Below are positions 44,890 through 58,330 of a stretch of 64,000 nucleotides of DNA, piece by piece. The stretch lies in NCBI RefSeq assembly GCF_036711975.1, contig NC_091973.1, forward strand, positions 10,044,001 to 10,108,000, given 5' to 3'. The first letter of the stretch is position 1. Each line of letters starts with the position of its first letter. The notes beneath the pieces were generated by a model, which was given only the letters and a program-made list of their open reading frames with translations, searched no databases and was not told the DNA's origin. This stretch comes from Onthophagus taurus (Eukaryota; Arthropoda; Insecta; Coleoptera; Scarabaeidae). The position numbers and the translations under genes are program-made.

Positions 44890-46400
44890 TTTAGTTCCGA
44901 TAATTCTGTCTACCATATATGTGACATTCAGGGGCCAAATGTCATATTGGAGCATGTTGGAGATAAAAAACAAAATGTGCCCAAAACGTGATATTATGAC
45001 GTTATACGCCGTTCTGAGCCATGTTTGAACTTTCTATCACTTTTGGTTCCGATAATTCTGCTGACCATATTTGTGATATTCAGGCGCCAAATGACATGTT
45101 GGAGCAAGTTGGAGATAAAAAACAAAACGTGTCCAAAACGTGATATTATGACGTTATACGCCGTTCTGAGCCATGTTTGAACTTTCTATCACTTTTGGTT
45201 CCGATAATTCTGCCGACCATATTTGTGTTATTCAGGCGCCAAATGACATGTTGGAGCAAGTTGGAGATCAAAAACAAAATGTGCCCAAAACGTGATATTA
45301 TGACGTTATACGCCGTTCTGAGCCATGTTTGAACTTTCTATCACTTTTGGATCCGATAATTCTGTCGACCATATATGTGATATTCAGGGGCCAAATGTCA
45401 TATTGTACCATGTTGGAGATAAAAAACAAAATGTGCCTAAAACGTGATATGACGTTGTACGCCGTTCTGAGCCATGTTTGAACTTTCTATCACTTTTGGT
45501 TCCGATAATTCTGCCGACCATATTAGTGATATTCAGGGGCCAAATGTCATATTGGAGCATGTTGGAGATATAAAACAAAATGTGCCCAAAACGTGATATT
45601 ATGACGTTATACGTCGTTCTGAGCCATGTTTGAACTTTCTATCACTTTCGGTTCCGATAATTCTGTCTACCATATATGTGACATTCAGGGGCCAAATGTC
45701 ATATTGGAGCATGTTGGAGATAAAAAACAAAATGTGCCCAAAACGTGATATTATGACGTTATACGCCGTTCTGAGCCATGTTTGAACTTTCTATCACTTT
45801 TGGTTCCGATAATTCTGCTGACCATATTTGTGATATTCAGGCGCCAAATGACATGTTGGAGCAAGTTGGAGATAAAAAACAAAACGTGTCCAAAACGTGA
45901 TATTATGACGTTATACGCCGTTCTGAGCCATGTTTGAACTTTCTATCACTTTTGGTTCCGATAATTCTGCCGACCATATTTGTGTTATTCAGGCGCCAAA
46001 TGACATGTTGGAGCAAGTTGGAGATCAAAAACAAAATGTGCCCAAAACGTGATATTATGACGTTATACGCCGTTCTGAGCCATGTTTGAACTTTCTATCA
46101 CTTTTGGATCCGATAATTCTGTCGACCATATATGTGATATTCAGGGGCCAAATGTCATATTGTACCATGTTGGAGATAAAAAACAAAATGTGCCTAAAAC
46201 GTGATATGACGTTGTACGCCGTTCTGAGCCATGTTTGAACTTTCTATCACTTTTGGTTCCGATAATTCTGCCGACCATATTTGTGATATTCAGGGGCCAA
46301 ATGTCATATTGGAGCATGTTGGAGATATAAAACAAAATGTGCCCAAAACGTGATATTATGACGTTATACGTCGTTCTGAGCCATGTTTGAACTTTCTATC
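44890..46400. repeat. 757-bp higher-order repeat, two copies
   Basis: Five-monomer group marked by TCTACCATATATGTGACATT and the TAT-deleted dyad, repeated at 757 bp (45384 and 46141). A related copy lies near 53240-53940. Edges approximate. Confidence 0.7.
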
Positions 46401-46989
46401 ATTTTTGGTTCCGATAATTCTGCTGACCATATTTGTGATTTTCAGGCGCCAAATGACATGTTGGAGCATGTTGGAGATAAAAAACAAAATGTGCCCAAAA
46501 CGTGATATTATGACGTTATACGCCGTTCTGAGCCATGTTTGAACTATCTATCACTTTTGGTTCCGATAATTCTGTTGACCATATTTGTGTTATTCAGGCG
46601 CCAAATGACATGTTGGAGCATGTTGGAGATAAAAAACAAAATGTGCACAAAACGTGATATTATGACGTTATACGCCGTTCTGAGCCATGTTTAAACTTTC
46701 TATCACTTTTGGTTCCGATAATTCTGCTGACCATATTTGTGATATTCAGGCGCCATATGTCATATTGGAGCATGTTGGAGATAAAAAACAAAATGTGCCT
46801 AAAACGTGATATTATGACGTTATACGCCGTTCTGAGCCATGTTTGAACTTTCTATCACTTTTGGTTCCGATAATTCTGCTGACCATATTTGTGATATTCA
46901 GGCGCCAAATGACATGTTGGAGCATGTTGGAGATAAAAAATAATATGTGCCCAAAACGTGATATTATGACGTTATAGGCCGTTCTGAAT

Positions 46990-49900
46990 CATGTTTGAAC
47001 TTTCTATCACTTTTGGTTCCGATAATTCTGCCGACCATATTTGTGTTATTCAGGCGCCAAATGACATGTTGGAGCAAGTTGGAGATAAAAAACAAAATGT
47101 GCCCAAAACGTGATATTATGACGTTATACGCCGTTCTGAGCCATGTTTGAACTTTCTATCACTTTTGGATCCGATAATTCTGTCGACCATATATGTGATA
47201 TTCAGGGGCCAAATGTCATATTGGAGCATGTTGGAGATAAAAAACAAAATGTGCCTAAAACGTGTTATTATGACGTTATACGCCGTTCTGAGCCATGTTT
47301 GAACTTTCTATCACTTTTGGTTACGATAATTCTGCCGACCCTATTTATGATATTCAGGGGCCAAATGTCATATTGGAGCATGTTGGAGATAAAAAACAAA
47401 ATGTGCCCAAAACGTGATATTATGACGTTATACGCCGTTCTGAGCCATGTTTGAACTTTCTATTACTTTTGGTTTCGATAATTCTGCTGACCATATTTGT
47501 GATATTCAGGCGCCAAATGACATGTTGGAGCATGTTGGAGATAAAAAACAAAATGTGCCCAAAACGTGATATTATGACGTTATACGCCGTTCTGAGCAAT
47601 GTTTGAACTTTCTATCACTTTTGGTTCCGACAATTCTGCCGACCATATTTGTGATATTCAGGGGCCAAATGTCATATTGGAGCATGTTGGAGATAAAAAA
47701 CAAAATGTGCCTAAAACGTGATATTATGACGTTATACGCCGTTCTGAGCCATGTTTGAACTTTCTATCACTTTTGGTTTCGATAATTCTGCTGACCATAT
47801 TTGTGATATTCAGGCGCCAAATGACATGTTGGAGCATGTTGGAGATAAAAAACAAAATGTGCCCAAAACGTGATATTATGACGTTATACGCCGTTCTGAG
47901 CAATGTTTGAACTTTCGATCACTTTTGGTTCCGATAATTCTGTCGACCATATATGTGATATTCAGGGGCCAAATGTCATATTGGAGCATGTTGGAGATAA
48001 AAAACAAAATGTGCCTAAAACGTGTTATTATGACGTTATACGCCGTTCTGAGCCATGTTTGAACTTTCTATCACTTTTGGTTACGATAATTCTGCCGACC
48101 CTATTTGTGATATTCAGGGGCCAAATGTCATATTGGAGCATGTTGGAGATAAAAAACAAAATGTGTCCAAAACGTGATATTATGACGTTATACGCCGTTC
48201 TGAGCCATGTTTGAACTTTCTATCACTTTTGGTTCCGATAATTCTGCCGACCATATTTGTGATATTCAGGGGCCAAATGTCATATTGGAGCATGTTGGAG
48301 ATAAAAAACAAAATGTGCCTAAAACGTGATATTATGACGTTATACGCCGTTCTGAGCCATGTTTGAACTTTCTATCACTTTTGGTTTCGATAATTCTGCT
48401 GACCATATTTGTGATATTCAGGCGCCAAATGACATGTTGGAGCATGTTGGAGATAAAAAACAAAATGTGCCCAAAACGTGATATTATGACGTTATACGCC
48501 GTTCTGAGCAATGTTTGAACTTTCGATCACTTTTGGTTCCGATAATTCTGTCGACCATATATGTGATATTCAGGGGCCAAATGTCATATTGGAGCATGTT
48601 GGAGATAAAAAACAAAATGTGCCTAAAACGTGTTATTATGACGTTATACGCCGTTCTGAGCCATGTTTGAACTTTCTATCACTTTTGGTTACGATAATTC
48701 TGCCGACCCTATTTGTGATATTCAGGGGCCAAATGTCATATTGGAGCATGTTGGAGATAAAAAACAAAATGTGTCCAAAACGTGATATTATGACGTTATA
48801 CGCCGTTCTGAGCCATGTTTGAACTTTCTATCACTTTTGGTTCCGATAATTCTGCCGACCATATTTGTGATATTCAGGGGCCAAATGTCATATTGGAGCA
48901 TGTTGGAGATAAAAAACAAAATGTGCCTAAAACGTGATATTATGACGTTATACTCCGTTCTGAGCCATGTTTGAGCTTTCTATCATTTTTGGTTCCGATA
49001 ATTCTGTTGACCATATTTGTGTTATTCAGGCGCCAAATGACATGTTGGAGCATGTTGGAGATAAAAAACAAAATGTGCCCAAAACGTGATATTATGACGA
49101 TATACGCCGTTCTGAGCCATGTTTGAACTTTCTATCACTTTTGGTTCCGATAATTCTGTTGACCATATTTGTTTTATTCAGGCGCCAAATGACATGTTGG
49201 AGCATGTTGGAGATAAAAAACAAAATGTGCCCAAAACGTGATATTATGACGTTACACGCCGTTCTGAGCCATGTTTGAACTTTCTATCACTTTTGGTTCC
49301 GATAATTCTGCTGACCATATTTGTGATATTCAGGCGCCAAATGTCATATTGGAGCATGTTGGAGATAAAAAACAAAATGTGCCTAAAACGTGATATTATG
49401 ACGTTATACGCCGTTCTGAGCCATGTTTGAACTTTCTATCACTTTTGGTTTCGATAATTCTGCTGACCATATTTGTGATATTCAGGCGCCAAATGACATG
49501 TTGGAGCATGTTGGAGATAAAAAACAAAATGTGCCCAAAACGTGATATTATGACGTTATACGCCGTTCTGAGCAATGTTTGAACTTTCTATCACTTTTGG
49601 TTCCGATAATTCTGTCGACCATATATGTGATATTCAGGGGCCAAATGTCATATTGGAGCATGTTGGAGATAAAAAACAAAATGTGCCTAAAACGTGTTAT
49701 TATGACGTTATACGCCGTTCTGAGCAATGTTTGAACTTTCTATCACTTTTGGTTACGATAATCCTGCCGACCCTATTTGTGATATTCAGGGGCCAAATGT
49801 CATATTGGAGCATGTTGGAGATAAAAAACAATATGTGCCCAAAACGTGATATTATGACGTTATACGCCGTTCTGAGCCATGTTTGAACTTTCTATCACTT

Positions 49901-52900
49901 TTGGTTCCGATAATTCTGCTGACCATATTTGTGATATTCAGGGGCCAAATGACATGTTGGAGCATGTTGGAGATAAAAAACAAAATGTGCCCAAAACGTG
50001 ATATTATGACGTTATACGCCGTTCTGAGCCATGTTTGAACTTTCTATCACTTTCGGTTCCGATAATTCTGTCTACCATATATGTGACATTCAGGGGCCAA
50101 ATGTCATATTGGAGCATGTTGGAGATAAAAAACAATATGTGCCCAAAACGTGATATTATGACGTTATACGCCGTTCTGAGCCATGTTTGAACTTTCTATC
50201 ACTTTTGGTTCCGATAATTCTGCCGACCATATTTGTGTTATTCAGGCGCCAAATGACATGTTGGAGCAAGTTGGAGATAAAAAACAAAATGTGCCCAAAA
50301 CGTGATATTATGACGTTATACGCCGTTCTGAGCCATGTTTGAACTTTCTATCACTTTTGGATCCGATAATTCTGTCGACCATATATGTGATATTCAGGGG
50401 CCAAATGTCATATTGGAGCATGTTGGAGATAAAAAACAAAATGTGCCTAAAACGTGTTATTATGACGTTATACGCCGTTCTGAGCCATGTTTGAACTTTC
50501 TATCACTTTTGGTTACGATAATTCTGCCGACCCTATTTATGATATTCAGGGGCCAAATGTCATATTGGAGCATGTTGGAGATAAAAAACAAAATGTGCCC
50601 AAAACGTGATATTATGACGTTATACGCCGTTCTGAGCCATGTTTGAACTTTCTATTACTTTTGGTTTCGATAATTCTGCTGACCATATTTGTGATATTCA
50701 GGCGCCAAATGACATGTTGGAGCATGTTGGAGATAAAAAACAAAATGTGCCCAAAACGTGATATTATGACGTTATACGCCGTTCTGAGCAATGTTTGAAC
50801 TTTCTATCACTTTTGGTTCCGACAATTCTGCCGACCATATTTGTGATATTCAGGGGCCAAATGTCATATTGGAGCATGTTGGAGATAAAAAACAAAATGT
50901 GCCTAAAACGTGATATTATGACGTTATACGCCGTTCTGAGCCATGTTTGAACTTTCTATCACTTTTGGTTTCGATAATTCTGCTGACCATATTTGTGATA
51001 TTCAGGCGCCAAATGACATGTTGGAGCATGTTGGAGATAAAAAACAAAATGTGCCCAAAACGTGATATTATGACGTTATACGCCGTTCTGAGCAATGTTT
51101 GAACTTTCGATCACTTTTGGTTCCGATAATTCTGTCGACCATATATGTGATATTCAGGGGCCAAATGTCATATTGGAGCATGTTGGAGATAAAAAACAAA
51201 ATGTGCCTAAAACGTGTTATTATGACGTTATACGCCGTTCTGAGCCATGTTTGAACTTTCTATCACTTTTGGTTACGATAATTCTGCCGACCCTATTTGT
51301 GATATTCAGGGGCCAAATGTCATATTGGAGCATGTTGGAGATAAAAAACAAAATGTGTCCAAAACGTGATATTATGACGTTATACGCCGTTCTGAGCCAT
51401 GTTTGAACTTTCTATCACTTTTGGTTCCGATAATTCTGCCGACCATATTTGTGATATTCAGGGGCCAAATGTCATATTGGAGCATGTTGGAGATAAAAAA
51501 CAAAATGTGCCTAAAACGTGATATTATGACGTTATACGCCGTTCTGAGCCATGCTTGAACTTTCTATCACTTTTGGTTTCGATAATTCTGCTGACCATAT
51601 TTGTGATATTCAGGCGCCAAATGACATGTTGGAGCATGTTGGAGATAAAAAACAAAATGTGCCCAAAACGTGATATTATGACGTTATACGCCGTTCTGAG
51701 CAATGTTTGAACTTTCGATCACTTTTGGTTCCGATAATTCTGTCGACCATATATGTGATATTCAGGGGCCAAATGTCATATTGGAGCATGTTGGAGATAA
51801 AAAACAAAATGTGCCTAAAACGTGTTATTATGACGTTATACGCCGTTCTGAGCCATGTTTGAACTTTCTATCACTTTTGGTTACGATAATTCTGCCGACC
51901 CTATTTGTGATATTCAGGGGCCAAATGTCATATTGGAGCATGTTGGAGATAAAAAACAAAATGTGTCCAAAACGTGATATTATGACGTTATACGCCGTTC
52001 TGAGCCATGTTTGAACTTTCTATCACTTTTGGTTCCGATAATTCTGCCGACCATATTTGTGATATTCAGGGGCCAAATGTCATATTGGAGCATGTTGGAG
52101 ATAAAAAACAAAATGTGCCTAAAACGTGATATTATGACGTTATACTCCGTTCTGAGCCATGTTTGAGCTTTCTATCATTTTTGGTTCCGATAATTCTGTT
52201 GACCATATTTGTGTTATTCAGGCGCCAAATGACATGTTGGAGCATGTTGGAGATAAAAAACAAAATGTGCCCAAAACGTGATATTATGACGATATACGCC
52301 GTTCTGAGCCATGTTTGAACTTTCTATCACTTTTGGTTCCGATAATTCTGTTGACCATATTTGTTTTATTCAGGCGCCAAATGACATGTTGGAGCATGTT
52401 GGAGATAAAAAACAAAATGTGCCCAAAACGTGATATTATGACGTTACACGCCGTTCTGAGCCATGTTTGAACTTTCTATCACTTTTGGTTCCGATAATTC
52501 TGCTGACCATATTTGTGATATTCAGGCGCCAAATGTCATATTGGAGCATGTTGGAGATAAAAAACAAAATGTGCCTAAAACGTGATATTATGACGTTATA
52601 CGCCGTTCTGAGCCATGTTTGAACTTTCTATCACTTTTGGTTTCGATAATTCTGCTGACCATATTTGTGATATTCAGGCGCCAAATGACATGTTGGAGCA
52701 TGTTGGAGATAAAAAACAAAATGTGCCCAAAACGTGATATTATGACGTTATACGCCGTTCTGAGCAATGTTTGAACTTTCTATCACTTTTGGTTCCGATA
52801 ATTCTGTCGACCATATATGTGATATTCAGGGGCCAAATGTCATATTGGAGCATGTTGGAGATAAAAAACAAAATGTGCCTAAAACGTGTTATTATGACGT

Positions 52901-53330
52901 TATACGCCGTTCTGAGCAATGTTTGAACTTTCTATCACTTTTGGTTACGATAATCCTGCCGACCCTATTTGTGATATTCAGGGGCCAAATGTCATATTGG
53001 AGCATGTTGGAGATAAAAAACAATATGTGCCCAAAACGTGATATTATGACGTTATACGCCGTTCTGAGCCATGTTTGAACTTTCTATCACTTTTGGTTCC
53101 GATAATTCTGCTGACCATATTTGTGATATTCAGGGGCCAAATGACATGTTGGAGCATGTTGGAGATAAAAAACAAAATGTGCCCAAAACGTGATATTATG
53201 ACGTTATACGCCGTTCTGAGCCATGTTTGAACTTTCTATCACTTTCGGTTCCGATAATTCTGTCTACCATATATGTGACATTCAGGGGCCAAATGTCATA
53301 TTGGAGCATGTTGGAGATAAAAAACAAAAT
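46990..53330. repeat. 3,192-bp (21-monomer) higher-order repeat, two tandem copies
   Basis: Four marker positions recur at 3,192 bp: 47143/50335, 47903/51095, 48511/51703, 49575/52767. TTTGAGCTTTCTATCATTTTT is at about 48971 and 52163, and ACTTTCGGTTCC at about 50049 and 53241. 3,192 is exactly 21 x 152. A block related to part of it occurs at 43349-44724. Edges approximate. Confidence 0.88.
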
Positions 53331-55199
53331 GTGCCCAAAACGTGATATTATGACGTTATACGCCGTTCTGAGCCATGTTTGAACTTTCTATCACTTTTGG
53401 TTCCAATAATTCTGCTGACCATATTTGTGATATTCAGGCGCCAAATGACATGTTGGAGCAAGTTGGAGATAAAAAACAAAACGTGTCCAAAACGTGATAT
53501 TATGACGTTATACGCCGTTCTGAGCCATGTTTGAACTTTCTATCACTTTTGGTTCCGATAATTCTGCCGACCATATTTGTGTTATTCAGGCGCCAAATGA
53601 CATGTTGGAGCAAGTTGGAGATCAAAAACAAAATGTGCCCAAAACGTGATATTATGACGTTATACGCCGTTCTGAGCCATGTTTGAACTTTCTATCACTT
53701 TTGGATCCGATAATTCTGTCGACCATATATGTGATATTCAGGGGCCAAATGTCATATTGTACCATGTTGGAGATAAAAAACAAAATGTGCCTAAAACGTG
53801 ATATGACGTTGTACGCCGTTCTGAGCCATGTTTGAACTTTCTATCACTTTTGGTTCCGATAATTCTGAAGACCATATTTGTGATATTCAGGGGCCAAATG
53901 TCATATTGGAGCATGTTGGAGATATAAAACAAAATGTGCCCAAAACGTGATATTATGACGTTATACGTCGTTCTGAGCCATGTTTGAACTTTCTATCATT
54001 TTTGGTTCCGATAATTCTGCTGACCATATTTGTGATTTTCAGGCGCCAAATGACATGTTGGAGCATGTTGGAGATAAAAAACAAAATGTGCCCAAAACGT
54101 GATATTATGACGTTATACGCCGTTCTGAGCCATGTTTGAACTATCTATCACTTTTGGTTCCGATAATTCTGTTGACCATATTTGTGTTATTCAGGCGCCA
54201 AATGACATGTTGGAGCATGTTGGAGATAAAAAACAAAATGTGCACAAAACGTGATATTATGACGTTATACGCCGTTCTGAGCCATGTTTAAACTTTCTAT
54301 CACTTTTGGTTCCGATAATTCTGCTGACCATATTTGTGATATTCAGGCACCATATGTCATATTGGAGCATGTTGGAGATAAAAAACAAAATGTGCCTAAA
54401 ACGTGATATTATGACGTTATACGCCGTTCTGAGCCATGTTTGAACTTTCTATCACTTTTGGTTCCGATAATTCTGCTGACCATATTTGTGATATTCAGGC
54501 GCCAAATGACATGTTGGAGCATGTTGGAGATAAAAAATAATATGTGCCCAAAACGTGATATTATGACGTTATAGGCCGTTCTGAACCATGTTTGAACTTT
54601 CTATCACTTTTGGTTCCGATAATTCTGCCGACCATATTTGTGTTATTCAGGCGCCAAATGACATGTTGGAGCAAGTTGGAGATAAAAAACAAAATGTGCC
54701 CAAAACGTGATATTATGACGTTATACGCCGTTCTGAGCAATGTTTGAACTTTCTATCACTTTTGGTTCCGATAATTCTGCTGACCATATTTGTGATATTC
54801 AGGGGCCAAATGACATGTTGGAGCATGTTGGAGATAAAAAACAAAATGTGCCCAAAACGTGATATTATGACGTTATACGCCGTTCTGAGCCATGTTTGAA
54901 CTTTCTATCACTTTTAGTTCCGATAATTCTGTCTACCATATATGTGACATTCAGGGGCCAAATGTCATATTGGAGCATGTTGGAGATAAAAAACAAAATG
55001 TGCCCAAAACGTGATATTATGACGTTATACGCCGTTCTGAGCCATGTTTGAACTTTCTATCACTTTTGGTTCCGATAATTCTGCCGACCATATTTGTGTT
55101 ATTCAGGCGCCAAATGACATGTTGGAGCAAGTTGGAGATAAAAAACAAAATGTGCCCAAAACGTGATATTATGACGTTATACGCCGTTCTGAGCCATGT

Positions 55200-58100
55200 T
55201 TGAACTTTCTATCACTTTTGGATCCGATAATTCTGTCGACCATATATGTGATATTCAGGGGCCAAATGACATGTTGGAGCAAGTTGGAGATAAAAAACAA
55301 AATGTGCCCAAAACGTGATATTATGACGTTATACGCCGTTCTGAGCCATGTTTGAACTTTCTATCACTTTTGGATCCGATAATTCTGTCGACCATATATG
55401 TGATATTCAGGGGCCAAATGTCATATTGTAGCATGTTGGAGATAAAAAACAAAATGTGCCTAAAACGTGATATGACGTTGTACGCCGTTCTGAGCCATGT
55501 TTGAACTTTCTATCACTTTTGGTTCCGATAATTCTGCTGACCATATTTGTGATATTCAGGCGCCATATGTCATATTGGAGCATGTTGGAGATAAAAAACA
55601 AAATGTGCCTAAAACGTGATATTATGACTTATACGCCGTTCTGAGCCATGTTTGAACTTTCTATCACTTTTGGTTCCGATAATTCTGCCGACCATATTTG
55701 TGTTATTCAGGCGCCAAATGACATGTTGGAGCATGTTGGAGATAAAAAACAAAATGTGCCCAAAACGTGATATTATGACGTTATACGCCGTTCTGAGCCA
55801 TGTTTGAACTTTCTATCACTTTTGGTTCCGATAATTCTGCCGACCATATTTGTGTTATTCAGGCGCCAAATGACATGTTGGAGCAAGTTGGAGATAAAAA
55901 ACAAAATGTGCCCAAAACGTGATATTATGACGTTATACGCCGTTCTGAGCCATGTTTGAACTTTCTATCACTTTTGGATCCGATAATTCTGTCGACCATA
56001 TATGTGATATTCAGGGGCCAAATGACATGTTGGAGCAAGTTGGAGATAAAAAACAAAATGTGCCCAAAACGTGATATTATGACGTTATACGCCGTTCTGA
56101 GCCATGTTTGAACTTTCTATCACTTTTGGATCCGATAATTCTGTCGACCATATATGTGATATTCAGGGGCCAAATGTCATATTGTAGCATGTTGGAGATA
56201 AAAAACAAAATGTGCCTAAAACGTGATATGACGTTGTACGCCGTTCTGAGCCATGTTTGAACTTTCTATCACTTTTGGTTCCGATAATTCTGCTGACCAT
56301 ATTTGTGATATTCAGGCGCCATATGTCATATTGGAGCATGTTGGAGATAAAAAACAAAATGTGCCTAAAACGTGATATTATGACTTATACGCCGTTCTGA
56401 GCCATGTTTGAACTTTCTATCACTTTTGGTTCCGATAATTCTGCCGACCATATTTGTGTTATTCAGGCGCCAAATGACATGTTGGAGCATGTTGGAGATA
56501 AAAAACAAAATGTGCCCAAAACGTGATATTATGACGTTATACGCCGTTCTGAGCCATGTTTGAACTTTCTATCACTTTTGGTTCCGATAATTCTGTTGAC
56601 CATATTTGTTTTATTCAGGCGCCAAATGACATGTTGGAGCATGTTGGAGATAAAAAACAAAATGTGCCCAAAACGTGATATTATGACGTTACACGCCGTT
56701 CTGAGCCATGTTTGAACTTTCTATCACTTTTGGTTCCGATAATTCTGCTGACCATATTTGTGATATTCAGGCGCCAAATGTCATATTGGAGCATGTTGGA
56801 GATAAAAAACAAAATGTGCCTAAAACGTGATATTATGACGTTATACGCCGTTCTGAGCCATGTTTGAACTTTCTATCACTTTTGGTTTCGATAATTCTGC
56901 TGACCATATTTGTGATATTCTGGCGCCAAATGACATGTTGGAGCAAGTTGGAGATAAAAAACAAAATGTGCCCAAAACGTGATATTATGACGTTATACGC
57001 CGTTCTGAGCCATGTTTGAACTTTCTATCACTTTTAGTTCCGATAATTCTGTCTACCATATATGTGACATTCAGGGGCCAAATGTCATATTGGAGCATGT
57101 TGGAGATAAAAAACAAAATGTGCCCAAAACGTGATATTATGACGTTATACGCCGTTCTGAGCCATGTTTGAACTTTCTATCACTTTTGGTTCCGATAATT
57201 CTGCTGACCATATTTGTGATATTCAGACGCCAAATGACATGTTGGAGCAAGTTGGAGATAAAAAACAAAACGTGTCCAAAACGTGATATTATGACGTTAT
57301 ACGCCGTTCTGAGCCATGTTTGAACTTTCTATCACTTTTGGTTCCGATAATTCTGCCGACCATATTTGTGTTATTCAGGCGCCAAATGACATGTTGGAGC
57401 AAGTTGGAGATAAAAAACAAAATGTGCCCAAAACGTGATATTATGACGTTATACGCCGTTCTGAGCCATGTTTGAACTTTCTATCACTTTTGTATCCGAT
57501 AATTCTGTCGACCATCTATGTGATATTCAGGGGCCAAATGTCATATTGTAGCATGTTGGAGATAAAAAACAAAATGTGCCTAAAACGTGATATGACGTTG
57601 TACGCCGTTCTGAGCCATGTTTGAACTTTCTATCACTTTCGGTTCCGATAATTCTGTCTACCATATATGTGACATTCAGGGGCCAAATGTCATATTGGAG
57701 CATGTTGGAGATAAAAAACAAAATGTGCCCAAAACGTGATATTATGACGTTATACGCCGTTCTGAGCCATGTTTGAACTTTCTATCACTTTTGGTTCCGA
57801 TAATTCTGCTGACCATATTTGTGATATTCAGGCGCCAAATGACATGTTGGAGCAAGTTGGAGATAAAAAACAAAATGTGCCCAAAACGTGATATTATGAC
57901 GTTATACGCCGTTCTGAGCCATGTTTGAACTTTCTATCACTTTTAGTTCCGATAATTCTGTCTACCATATATGTGACATTCAGGGGCCAAATGTCATATT
58001 GGAGCATGTTGGAGATAAAAAACAAAATGTGCCCAAAACGTGATATTATGACGTTATACGCCGTTCTGAGCCATGTTTGAACTTTCTATCACTTTTGGAT

Positions 58101-58330
58101 CCGATAATTCTGTCGACCATCTATGTGATATTCAGGGGCCAAATGTCATATTGTAGCATGTTGGAGATAAAAAACAAAATGTGCCTAAAACGTGATATGA
58201 CGTTGTACGCCGTTCTGAGCCATGTTTGAACTTTCTATCACTTTCGGTTCCGATAATTCTGTCTACCATATATGTGACATTCAGGGGCCAAATGTCATAT
58301 TGGAGCATGTTGGAGATAAAAAACAAAATG
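55200..58330. repeat. 756-bp and 605-bp local higher-order duplications
   Basis: Marker monomers at 55407/56163 (756 bp) and 57527/58132 (605 bp) define short tandem duplications of five and four monomers, each containing one TAT-deleted monomer. Edges approximate. Confidence 0.65.
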
